From NCBI GenBank assembly GCA_015832175.1, contig WJXW01000003.1:1240001-1304000 (forward strand): a stretch of 64,000 nt of DNA. The letters run 5' to 3'. Positions 13,230-23,079 of this stretch are shown in pieces (the stretch's first letter is position 1; every line of letters starts with the position of its first letter). This DNA is from Paraphaeosphaeria minitans (taxonomy: Eukaryota > Ascomycota > Dothideomycetes > Pleosporales > Didymosphaeriaceae). The position numbers and the translations under genes are program-made. The notes below the pieces were generated by a model. It was given only the letters and a program-made list of their open reading frames with translations. It ran no database searches and had not been told where the DNA came from.

Positions 13230-13570
13230 ATCACCTTAGCGCCTAACAGCGTGTTAAGATTTATTAATATAGTAGTCTACACTAACTCCTCCTGCGCCTT
13301 AAGCGCTTCTAAATTATCTATAGTACTTATACTATAATTAAACAACTTTTATTCCTTCTAACGTAATTTCTTTTACTAATTACGTAAGCGCGCTATCTTC
13401 TCTTACACCTAATAGGTGTAAAAGAGAGCTACTTTAGCTAGCTTTTCCTTAATATAGAGCTTTGCCTCCTCTTTAGCCTCTAACTTTTTTAACCTCTCTA
13501 TTTTAGTATTTATTTTTAAATAATCTAGTAAGGGGATCTCCTTAGGTTCACACTTCTAGTTTCTTTATCT
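13230..13570 (-). other. antisense reading frame between chromodomain and 3' LTR of Gypsy-C
   Basis: Read on the minus strand, this part gives a Lys/Glu/Leu/Gln-rich helical sequence with few breaks: a lysine-rich stretch, then 'S-I-x-N-L-E-A-L-K-A-Q-E-E'. It looks like a short coiled-coil protein opposed to gag-pol. I recall similar small coiled-coil ORFs being common in ascomycete genomes but cannot name a family. Whether it was ever a gene is uncertain. Confidence 0.4.
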
Positions 13571-13756
13571 AACATAGTTAGTACACTAAGAGTATAAAGA
13601 AGAAAGATAATAAGTATATTTTTTCTTAGCGTAGTATAAATAAGTAACTATTATAAAAACGCAGTCCTTCTTAAGGCAATTAGCTTAACTGTAGTAATAT
13701 TAGATAAAACAAAATAATAACTTTATAAGTAGTTAACTTATAAGGATATTAAGCTT

Positions 13757-13771
13757 AGAGAAAAAAGATAA
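13757..13771 (+). other. polypurine tract of Gypsy-C
   Basis: A purine run broken by a single T, directly before the 3' LTR (which begins at 13772). This is the position and composition expected for the primer of plus-strand synthesis. Confidence 0.6.
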
Positions 13772-14227
13772 TATTAGGATCTAGCTATGTATAAGTAGTG
13801 GGGCGTAAGCTTATTAGACTACTAGTTTGCTAGAGTTAGCTAACTAAGTAGTTAGATAATAGGTTATAAGTTCTAAGGGTCCTAAAGACCGCACAGGCCT
13901 TGCCTATACAGGAACTCTAGGACGCGTGGGACTCGCCCACATAGGACTCTAGGACGTATGGAACTCTAGGACGTATGGGACTCTAGGATGTATAGGATTC
14001 TGGGACGTATAGGACTACTTAGTATATAGGAACGTAAGAATAAGCTTCTTATACTTATATTTAATCTGTTTATTAATCTATTATTTAGATTCTAGCAGAC
14101 TAAATTGTTAACTTATTACACTTTATAAGATACTATTATATTAATAAGACCTTCCACCTTCTGTAAGTACTCCTGCCTAAGAACTAACCTTAACCCTTTA
14201 GGACTAGCTACCCTCTTGGATTTAACA
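13772..14227 (+). repeat. 3' LTR of Gypsy-C (456 bp)
   Basis: Pairs with 7511-7966 and ends in an unmutated CA just before the duplication CCTAT. It contains a second copy of the 16-bp tandem array (about 13912-14018). Its last 180 bp retain more CA/TG than the matching part of the 5' LTR, whereas its first 40 bp are more mutated. Confidence 0.93.
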
Positions 14228-14600
14228 CCTATAAGGCTAAATAATAGCTTAAGGCTAGATTACTTTATAAAAGGCATATTACGTTATTAAGTACTAGGGA
14301 GACCCACCTAAGGTAGAGAGCTAATAAGGGTATTTAGAAACGCCTTAATTAATAAGCATATAGGGCGTAAAAATAACACTAATAATTAATTAAAATAGGT
14401 TAGTTAGCTCTTAAGCAGCCCTTTACACTTTATAAATAAGTAATTAAGCCTACGTAGGCCCTTAGTAGAGCTGTAGATCTAGATAATATTATATTATTAG
14501 TATTAACTCTATTAACACGCTAGGGCCGCCTTATTAAAACACTAAGTAGATATAGATAATCTAATTAGATAGAGACTATCTACGTGCCCTACAGGCCTTA
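14228..14600 (+). pseudogene. pogo/Fot1-type transposase, C-terminal end, right piece
   Basis: Continues the frame that ran into Gypsy-C. After the duplication the plus strand reads a Lys/Arg/Gln-rich segment and ends, near 14515-14556, with a block 'T-R-x-G-R-L-I-K-T-L-S-R-Y-R'. This resembles the 'RRGR..PSRYR' tail that I recall at the end of fungal pogo transposases. The likely stop lies a few codons later. No terminal inverted repeat could be recognised before the gene island begins at about 14610. Confidence 0.5.
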
Positions 14601-14611
14601 ACTCTAAAAAA

Positions 14612-15132
14612 TCTCATGTTAATTGTATTTGTGGGCGTCTCTACAGCCTTATTTTACTAGGGCTGGATTTTGGTGTTGCGCGTGCATTGAGTGCCGGCGT
14701 GCACCGACTGCCAAGATACGGTACAAGGTCTGTGCGTCTAAGTGTCACGAATCGCGAGGTTCGGATAATTCAGCTAACAACCCCCCTCGAAACAACCATG
14801 TTTGGGACTAACGTCCACGGTTACAAATTATGAAGCTGGGCGACTCCTTAACAAAGAGCGGTCTCAAGACTAGAGAGTTTAGAAACAATATGGGCATTGC
14901 TCATCTGGCAACACGAGCAAGCAGACTTGAATGTTCTGCCATGTCCAGTTTTGATATAGGCTTGCTGCCCCGATAAGTTGTAGCTATCTTATGCCATATG
15001 CTTGTACACACCTGGTGATGTCAATGTCCTCAGCCATGCTGACGACGTCATATTTGAAGTGGATTGAATGATTCTTAATAGTGTAAATGGTATATATACA
15101 TTAAAAGCCTACTCACTTTTTAGCGAAGTTCT
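14612..15132. other. left flank of the gene island, 3' side of the lyase gene
   Basis: Composition switches to non-RIP DNA within a few tens of bases of 14610. This stretch should hold the 3' UTR and terminator of the lyase gene. An open frame at 14623-14811 has no support and no recognisable domain. No RNA gene is visible. Confidence 0.6.
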
Positions 15133-17057
15133 CTAATCATCACTCAGGATAAACTTACCAGATTCTGTATTTCCTTCGCCCATACTCCTGCTTCCACTGC
15201 TACCGCTCTGTATTGAGCCAAGGATGCCATCGATGTAACCTGCACCGCTCCACTTCTGGTGCGTGAGCACGTCGCAGCCGATCTCCTTCTCACGCGCTTG
15301 CACGAGGTTGACGTAGGCAAGCATGCCTTGGTCCTTGAATGCGCGGGAGAGCTCGCAGGTGATCGTTGCGGTGGAGTGCAGGCCTGCGAGTGAGATGAGT
15401 TGGAGGACGAATCTGTGAAGTGTCAGCATAGCCTAGTAAGGATAATGTGTAGGATCTGACGTACCCATGCTTCGCGAGCTCCCACACGAAGCTCTTTAGC
15501 GACTCTTCCGAGAACCCCTGGCCGAGCCAGTTGAAGCTGGGAGAGAGGTTGTACACAAACTTCTTGCCGGGGTACTTTTCTCTGATCTCACCGGCAAACT
15601 TTCCAGCGTCCTCGACGTTGGGGCTTCCGGTCTCTACCCAGAGAAGATCAGCGTAGGGCGCGAATTCCTTCGCACGCTTGGTGGCTGCGGCCATGCCGGC
15701 CTTGTAGTGGTAGTGGCCTTCACGTGTGCGGGAGATGTCCCAGTTGAAGAATACGGGCGACCTGGTGTACTTGGCTGCGACTTGGCGACGTTTAAGGAGC
15801 GATAGGTCAGGATTGGCTTTGACTTCTTCAAGGTAGGCATCCGTGGAGGATCCTTCCTTCTCGAGGTGCTGCTGTACAGCTTCGTCAAAGGTGACGAGCT
15901 TGTGCTTCTTGACCCAAGCCGCCTCATACGCATCGATCTCGCTTCCGGGAGCACCAGCAGCTTCCATATTTTGCAAAGTCTCGGATAGCGGCTCGGTCTC
16001 TTCTGTGACGCCCTTGATAAACTCGTGGTCACGTACATCCACCGCGCTGGAGATCAGCTTGCCGCTCTCTGAGTCTGTTCGCGCGATAACAAGGTTCTCA
16101 CAGCCCATCATGTCCCACTGGAAACGTGCGGCTACGAGGCGATTGATGTGGTCGCCGACTGGTACAAGCACTTTTCCAGCCAAATGACCGCACTTCTTGC
16201 CACCGTGAAGCTGATCTTCGAAGTGAACAGCAGCCGCTCCATTCTCTGCAAAGAGCTTCGCGAGTTTTATGACCGCTGACAGTCCACCGTGGCCAGTGTC
16301 TCCATCCGCAATAATTGGGCGCATGTAGTCGAGATATGGTGTCTTGGCTCTCTCCTCCGGTGTCATCTTCCTCCTGTTGTCCCAACTTTTGCGATCGTGG
16401 AGTTGTTGCGCCTTGAATAGTCGTTGCACTTGGTTCGGAACGGTGTTGTATGGATAGTCGCCGAAATCAGCAGACACCTCGTGCGTGGTAGTCAACACTG
16501 AGGAGCATGCCCAGCCGGAAATGTATAGAACTTCCTGGTTCGGCGCTTGTTGGGTCATTTGTATGGGATCAATAGCGCCCACTATGAGTTAAGAGTTCCG
16601 AATCAGTTATTGCATTCACTAGAGGGAGCAGAGCTAACGCACTTGTGTGAACTGGTTCGCCCTTCGCCGCCCGTTCCTCGAACAGGTTGAAGAGCTTCCG
16701 CGCCATCAACGAGCTGGGATATGTCTGTTGTAACGCGCCCCTCTTGCTGACGACATCCTCGGCCGAATATGGCCTCTTGATCCCTTTGTATCGCGGTGAT
16801 GCCCACCAGTCCTTGACCTGCTGCACCTGCTCTTCGAAGAGCGCGTCTTCCGCCTGACCGGCCTTCAACGCCTCCGGAAGGAGCTGGAATGAGTCGCCTG
16901 GAAGGACCGAGGAGACCGGTGGGTCTACCGGCTTGCGCGGCGAGCTTGACATACGGCACGTCGTGGTGGAGAGGGGTCGGAGGGGCTTTGGTGTTCGGTT
17001 GGATGGCCTCAGAGACCGGCTCTGGCGCGCTGCGGATCGTGCAGCTGTTCGCAACAT
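15133..17057 (-). CDS. mclA: mitochondrial 2-methylisocitrate lyase
   Basis: Cleaves 2-methylisocitrate to succinate and pyruvate, the last step of the methylcitrate cycle in the mitochondrial matrix. Three exons: 17057-16643, 16581-15465 and 15412-15133. Introns are 61 bp (16582-16642, splitting an ATG codon) and 52 bp (15413-15464). The joined frame is 1812 nt, 603 residues. Residues 1-35 are rich in Arg/Ser/Ala with no acidic residue, an import presequence. The isocitrate-lyase superfamily motif K-K-C-G-H is at 267-271, with the nucleophilic Cys at 269. A 'D-G-D-T-G-H-G-G' metal-site block is near 231-238, and 'N-L-S-P-S-F-N-W' is in the C-terminal half. Paralogous glyoxylate-cycle isocitrate lyase shares the KKCGH motif. 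The presequence, the H-G-G before KKCGH and the adjacent methylcitrate synthase favour the methylisocitrate enzyme. The start at 17057 was chosen because an in-frame upstream ATG at 17228 would precede the presequence with promoter DNA. A GTAAGT lies seven codons before the stop, so the last residues are less sure. Confidence 0.9.
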
Positions 17058-17633
17058 TGCAAAGGGAGTGTACTGTCTATGGTAGAGAAGCAAGTCTTTT
17101 ATTATTTTGGAGTTCTCGAGCAGCGGCGAGGTTTGGTAAGCTCGGAGAGCTCCCGAGCGCGATTCTCGCGATCCACAGCGATGAAGAGCGGGGAGAGCAG
17201 AGAGAGCTACACAATTGGCCAGGACCACCCCGTAAAAGATGATTCAAAAGGTGGTATCGCACGCAGAGAAGAATATGTCCACAGGCCGGTGCGTCACTTG
17301 CTGTGGCCGACATCTCCATCGCTCTTTCCAAATCGCGGGATGACTTTCTCCACACTGCCGAGCGGGTGGGCCGAGGGTAGCCAGACGCGCTAACCCCATG
17401 CGTGCTTTACCGAGGGGCATTTCACCGTTCGCCGCATCAACGGGACGTGCGGTGCCTTGTGAAAGGTTACCGCCGAGTGTTGCCGCAAATCCTCTGTTGC
17501 AGCTCTCTATACCTTCTTCTGCCCACCTCTCACTTGACCGGTTTTTGCTGTTTGTCGAGAGCTGAAGCGCGAAATCTGCCAGCATTTCCCCGCAACAGCA
17601 TATCCCTGCTCACCCATCATTAAAGCTATAGCT
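17058..17633. promoter_or_regulatory. shared divergent promoter of the lyase and synthase genes
   Basis: The 576 bp between the two start codons must contain both 5' UTRs and both promoters. Visible elements: a CCAAT box on the minus strand at 17214-17218, and a pyrimidine-rich tract around 17500-17535 before the synthase, common in fungal core promoters. Base composition is normal and no RIP damage is seen. Head-to-head layout suggests joint control, plausibly by propionyl-CoA-generating carbon sources, but that is inference. Short frames on both strands here are not supported as genes. Confidence 0.65.
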
Positions 17634-19267
17634 ATGGCGTTGAGCGCACGTACAGCTTCGCGAGCTCTGCGGGCCGTCAAGGTGAGCTTCGGAACGCCCT
17701 ATTGACCGGGGAGAAGCTAATTGACTTCTGTGCAGCCCTCGGTGGCTCGTCCTTTTGCTTCAGGTGAGCAATTGACCCCGCAGACATCCTCTCCACACCA
17801 CCCTAATCCATCCTGTCCGCAGTGCAATCATGCAGCTACTCTTCGTCCGCCGAGCCGGATCTCAAAGAAACTTTCAAAAAGGTTCTGCCTGCTAAGCGGG
17901 AGCTGCTCAAGAAAGTCAAGGCACATGCCGACAAGGAGCTTGGAGTCGTCAAGGTGGAGAACACCTTGGGTGGAATGAGGTACGCGCGTCTTCTTATGGT
18001 ATTGGATCCGTCTGACACTTTGAAAGAGGTCTGAAGGCCATGGTGTGGGAGGGCTCGGTGCTTGATGCAAACGAGGGCATCCGATTCCATGGCAAGACAA
18101 TCAAGGATTGCCAGAAGGAGCTTCCCAAGGGCACCTCCGGCACCGAAATGCTTCCTGAAGCAATGTTCTGGCTTCTGCTTACTGGCGAGGTTCCCACCGT
18201 TTCCCAGACACGTGTGCTCTCACGAGAGCTCGCCGAAAAGGCAGGCATCCCGAAGTTCGTGGAGAAGATGCTCGACGACTTCCCCAAGGACCTGCACCCA
18301 ATGACGCAATTCGCTTGCGCAGTCTCAACGTTGAACTATGAGTCCAAGTTTGCGAAAGCATACGAAAAGGGTATCAACAAGGCCGACTACTGGGAGCCGA
18401 CGTTCGATGACTGCATTAGTCTGCTTGCGAAGCTGCCCACCATCGCTGCTAAGATCTACCAGAACGCCTACCGCGGTGGAGGGGCGTTACCTGCCGAGGT
18501 CGACCTGAACCAGGATTGGGCGTACAACTTTGCTGCTATGCTGGGCAAGTCAGGAAAGGAGAATGAGGGGTTCCAGGATCTACTTCGTCTATATCTGGCC
18601 CTTCACGGCGACCATGAGGGAGGTAACGTCTCAGCTCACGCCACGCACTTGGTCGGCAGTGCGCTCAGCGATCCTTTCCTTTCGTACAGCGCTGGTCTCC
18701 AGGGTCTTGCTGGACCACTTCACGGTCTGGCCGCTCAAGAGGTGCTTCGCTTCATTTTGGATATGCAGAAGACAGTCGGAACCAGCTTCACAGAGGGCGA
18801 CGTGACAGATTTTCTTTGGAGTGTCCTCAACTCAGGACGTGTGATTCCAGGATACGGCCACGCGGTTCTGCGGAAGCCTGACCCCCGGTTCGAGGCTCTC
18901 ATGGACTTTGCAAACGCGCGCCCCGATATTGCAAAGAACCCCGTGTACCAGCTCGTCAAGAAGAACTCTGAGGTCGCGCCTGGCGTTCTTACCGAGCACG
19001 GCAAGGTACGGTTAGCGTACACTACTGTTGGCGATATACTGACTAGCGGAACAGACCAAGAACCCGTACCCCAACGTCGATTCGTCCTCTGGTGTACTCT
19101 TCCACCACTACGGTTTCCACGAGACGCTGTACTACACAGCAACCTTCGGTGTCAGCCGCGGTCTCGGCCCGCTCGCACAACTCATCTGGGACAGGGCACT
19201 GGGTCTGCCCATCGAGCGCCCCAAGAGCATCAACCTCGAGGGCATCCTGAAGCAGGTCGGCGCATAG
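17634..19267 (+). CDS. mcsA: mitochondrial 2-methylcitrate synthase
   Basis: Condenses propionyl-CoA with oxaloacetate to 2-methylcitrate, the first step of the methylcitrate cycle, and removes toxic propionyl-CoA in mitochondria. Five exons: 17634-17681, 17736-17763, 17823-17979, 18027-19005 and 19055-19267. The four introns are 54, 59, 47 and 49 bp, all GT..AG. The joined frame is 1425 nt, 474 residues, the usual size. Residues 1-32 (rich in Arg/Ala/Ser) are an import presequence. Citrate-synthase fold residues are present: His310 in 'G-P-L-H-G-L', His356 in '[10 protein letters not shown]' and Asp413 in 'P-N-V-D-S-S-S-G'. The C terminus '[13 protein letters not shown]' is what I recall for fungal methylcitrate synthase rather than the Krebs-cycle citrate synthase. 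Fungal methylcitrate synthases also use acetyl-CoA. No stop or frameshift, despite RIP-mutated DNA within 1 kb. Confidence 0.92.
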
Positions 19268-19869
19268 AGCGCGTTTGTCGGCCCAAGAAAAGCGAATCGC
19301 GGAGCTGGGTAATCTATCTGTATATATCAGCGGTGGAAGGCGTTTGGGTCATGTTAGTAGCGTCTGTGATATGGAATGAGATGCAATGTTCACGTTGTAG
19401 AAACTTTCTGGGCAATGGTCTGACCGCGAGATCGGATTTCCAAGTGCATTGTTTGATGGGTGGCTGTCTTTAGTCTTAGCGTGCCACAGGCACAGCGATA
19501 GTCTACCACCTGCAGGTTTTAGCTACTTAAGGAAAGATGTAGTTCAATACAAAAGACTACGGAATGTTAAATATTATTCGCCACGATGATGCTAGTGTGC
19601 TCTGGCCCATGCTCTTATGCTGACGTTCACGTGAACCCCGCCACCAGCACACCAATGCCGTAGGGTTTTCTGATGCCGGTTAATCAGGGGCTGCATGAAG
19701 CTTACAATACATACATGACTAATGTGATAACGTAAAAGAAACAGCTTTTATATTAAATAACAATTTTTTTGGAAAGATGTAATAAATAGAAATATATACT
19801 ATAGATAGCGAAAAATAAAATTTACCATACCTTAGAACGCCTGCCATGCTGATTGCATAAGTAGGAATC
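19268..19869. other. right flank of the gene island, 3' side of the synthase gene
   Basis: Non-RIP DNA to about 19720 that should hold the 3' UTR and terminator of the synthase gene. From there composition drifts toward AT-rich DNA, more gradually than on the left side. An open frame running past the synthase stop comes from reading through its last intron and is not a gene. Nothing else is recognised. Confidence 0.6.
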
Positions 19870-19933
19870 TATAAGGTTTAGTTATAGGCAATAGTATTTA
19901 CTTCGCACTAGAGAGGACAGTAAAAGGATAACT
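19870..19933 (-). repeat. 64-bp fragment of LTR D
   Basis: Matches one end of the LTR of the Gypsy-D family (compare 22508, 47241, 56067 and 62374), beginning 'tataaggtttagttata'. It stops after about 64 bp, where the sequence changes to unrelated DNA. It is a truncated LTR trace between the gene island and the Copia-F remnant, less mutated than other copies. Confidence 0.75.
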
Positions 19934-22507
19934 GTGGCGCGTATGGCATATAGGTAGGGGCATGGGCCCTACAACACGAACAGGGCGATTACCTAAGAGG
20001 TAATTACCTAACTACTATAAGCTTCTCACTTGGCTTACTACTTCCTTATATAAACTAGATTTATATAAAACGTACTACTAAGTAGGCTTTTTCTATTTAG
20101 GAATAATACACTTAATTACTCTAAGTAGTATCTTTAGTTTATTTCTATAGTTATAAGCCTAGTATTTTTAAACGTAGAAAGTCGCTCTCTACGTAATAAA
20201 ATAAGTTTAATAATACTATTTAATTACTACTATTATTAAATATGTTTTTTAAACTACCCTTTAAGAACTCTAGCTTCTCTTATAGTTATTTTTATATATA
20301 TTCTTAATAATTAAGTATTCTAGCTAAACTAGTATATATAGGTATAGTTCTACGCGCTTAGCCCTAGCGTATAAAAATAAAAATAATCTAGATTACTGTA
20401 AACATATAAACCTTCTGTATAAAAATATACTACTTACACCATAGTTCTTAAATAAAACTATTAGTACTAGAGATAAACGTAAGTATAAAAATATAGTTTG
20501 GCTATTTAATATAAGTACAAGGACTTAGTAAGTGTGTAATAGCTATATTTAAACGATCTAAAAGTAGGTTAATACTATAGTAGATCTAGAACGACTTACC
20601 CTAGTTATAATAGTAATTATAGAGAACTATAAACCTACTTTATAAGCTCTTATATAATTATTACGCTTAATTTTAGTGCTATCTCTAGTTAGTATAGCTA
20701 ATCTTATTATAAAAAGTATTATAATTACTTTTATAAAGCACGCTAGGGGACCTAATCTTTTGAATTATAGATATATAACTAGCACGTGCTCTATAGAAAA
20801 ATAAAATCCTACTAGATTGTTAATATATAAAAGTAACTTACTATATAAGACTTCTTAGAAGTAGTAAGTAAATACGCCCTATACTAGATGTAAGAGAAGT
20901 AGTAATTAATTATAAAAAAACTATAACTAGTATATAACCTCTTAAGCTTTTAGCTCTAAGGACTATTTTTACTATACTTACTAGGAAAGCTATAATATAT
21001 AGCCTATATAGAGATGCGTAAATTTTTACTACTACTAGTGTAATAGAGCTAAAAAAAAAGTATTTAAGTATTACTTACCTATATAGTAAGGCCTAATACT
21101 ATATCTAAGAATTCAGTAATTATAGGTTCCTAGCGTATGCTCTAAAGTTAGAGGAGAAAATAAATAAGGAAAAAGAAATCTTTTTAACCTTTTAGAAGAG
21201 TATACAGAATAAATTATATAATAACCTTATAATAAAAGGCTTTCTAATATTTAAAAAGACCTTTAACAATAAGGCTGTAAGCCTTTTTTTAGGTAAAATA
21301 ATAGTAACACTAATTAACCTAGCTCTTCTAAGAATAATAGAAATAGTAGGTAGGATTTATTCTATTATCTATAACGCTTACCTACGATCTAACTCTAGAA
21401 CCCTAAATAATAAAGTAGTAGTACACCTAGTAATTATACCTAACCTACTTATTTTAGAATACTTTAGACCTTTACCTAAATATAGAATAGTAAAGGTAGG
21501 GACTTGGTTTTTTATAGTTAATAGATATAGTAACTACTGTATTTAAAAGGTAATTTATTCCCCTATAGTAAACTTTTAACACTTAAAGACGTAGTAGTTA
21601 TGTAAGAATTTTATTTAAATATTATCTCTAAAGCTCGCCTTTACACTAAAGGCATTTAGTACTTTAGATTAGATACTACTTTACCTAAAAAGATCCCAGT
21701 AAAGAATATAGTACTAGCTAAACTTTAACGCGCCTATAACTTTATATTTATAAAATATAAACCTATTTCCACGTATACCCCTACGCCTTAAGCGCACTAG
21801 ATTACTAAAAAATCTTTTTATAAAACCTTTTTACGCTCTAACTTAAAAGAGTTAGAGTATAGTTACTTAGAATATTTATATCCTAATACGCTAAAAGCCT
21901 TAGTAAAGCACGTATAAAAATTCTAGATTAAAGAAATATTATAGCTAAAATGTAAGTACTACGTAGTAACCTATACTATCTAGATTATTTTATAATAACT
22001 TATAGAACACTTACTTTAGCCTTTTTACAAGCTTACCTAGAATCTATTTAACTTTCTATATAGCTAAGGAGGTAGGTAGTAAATACTTATTACTAAGTGC
22101 GACTTTACTCATATAATATAAGCCTATATACTTATAAGTAAGTCTTTAGTAGAGGTACTACTAGTGTTTAAGAATCTTAAAAAGCTTATCTCCTATTAGT
22201 AACTCTATCTTATAAAGCTATAATATAATAATAATACTATAACGCTCCCTTAGAGGGGTTAATTAATCCAGTAGTAGTAGGTAAAGGATAAAGAGATTAA
22301 GAAAATTACTCTACTACTCTATATATAGAAACTAAATAGAGCTATAGAGAGCGCAGGCTAGAAAATAATTATAAAAGCTATTAAAATAAGAATTAAGGTA
22401 AACGTTCTAGAGTATCTCTAGCCTAAGCTAGTGTTTACTATAGCCAACCTCTATAATAGGAGCCTATTCTACACGTGTAGTATAAGTAGCCTAAATAAAG
22501 TACTAAA
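19934..22507 (+). pseudogene. Copia-F: degenerate copia gag - protease - integrase remnant
   Basis: A second copia family, plus strand. From about 21370 one can read a protease / gag-pre-integrase region ('R-P-L-P-K-Y-R-I-V-K-V-G' and 'L-T-L-K-D-V-V-V'). Then comes an integrase zinc-binding part near 21850-21970, where a block of the form 'L-W-H-x-R-L-G-H-L-H-P' reads with Trp, Gly and His codons mutated. Next is the core with 'L-F-N-F', and near 22222 a run of Asn codons where the core Asp lies. The sequence stops in the integrase core at 22507, where the D4 LTR begins. Assignment before 20700 is uncertain. About 19934-20010 is a short unexplained transition that keeps normal composition. 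Confidence 0.65.
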
Positions 22508-22722
22508 TATAAGGTCTAGTTATAGGTAATAGTATTTACTTTACACTAGGAAGGACAGTAAAAGAATAACTTAATAGTATTAGTAGAATAATACTTATTA
22601 TATATAGAGTTAGGGCGTAGTAAAGGGTTTACGTAACTAGCTCGCTTAGCGTATAGATCCTTTATAGGGCCTTAGCGCTAGATACCACAACACTATAATA
22701 ATATTATAATTTACCTATTATA
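22508..22722 (-). repeat. 3' LTR of D4 (215 bp)
   Basis: Matches the LTRs at 34129-34343 (inverted), 47241-47456, 56067-56282 and 62374-62589. The end that would be TACA reads TATA. Confidence 0.92.
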
Positions 22723-23079
22723 GAATCTCCCCCTCTAGCTGTAGTTCTGTACAGTATGCTATAGCCTTAATAAAAACCTTACCCTATAAGAAAAGAAAAG
22801 AGTGTCTATAGAAGTGTATATTACGTGCGTAATAATAGCGCGTTATAAGTAAATAGTACGCGTTATAAATGCATTATATATATTATTTATTATAAGGCTC
22901 CTACTTCTTCCATTTACTATAGCCTTTTGTAATATAGGGTAATAGGGCTATATAGTTTTAATATTATTTTAATTTTTATGTGCTCTTCACCTATATAATA
23001 TATAACTACTATATACTTAGTATCGACGAAGCGCTTAACCTTTAAATAACTTTATTAATAATTTAATATACTATACTAT

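Larger units (their letters stand above)
7511..14227 (+). mobile_element. Gypsy-C: complete Ty3/gypsy chromovirus-type retrotransposon
   Basis: A full-length element of 6717 bp with two 456 bp LTRs (7511-7966 and 13772-14227). It is flanked by the identical 5-bp target duplication CCTAT (7506-7510 and 14228-14232). Order on the plus strand: gag with zinc knuckle, protease, reverse transcriptase, RNase H, integrase, then a chromodomain-like C terminus, which is the Ty3/gypsy chromovirus order. A purine-rich tract precedes the 3' LTR. It interrupts a pogo-type transposase remnant. All coding frames carry RIP stops. Confidence 0.95.

Noticed and set aside
14623..14811. 62-residue plus-strand open frame with several Cys
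   Set aside because: No recognisable domain, no upstream promoter signal and no intron-exon support. It lies in the 3' flank of the lyase gene and looks like chance.
15290..16582. glyoxylate-cycle isocitrate lyase instead of methylisocitrate lyase
   Set aside because: Shares KKCGH, but the mitochondrial presequence, the residues around the motif and the divergent methylcitrate synthase fit the methylcitrate cycle better. Not fully excluded without phylogeny.
17058..17228. 57-residue N-terminal extension of the lyase from an upstream in-frame ATG
   Set aside because: The presequence starts at the ATG at 17057. The extension would use promoter/5' UTR sequence and put unrelated residues before the import signal.
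19268..19473. extension of the synthase frame past 19267
   Set aside because: Arises only when the last intron (19006-19054) is left unspliced. The spliced frame ends at 19267 with the expected C terminus.
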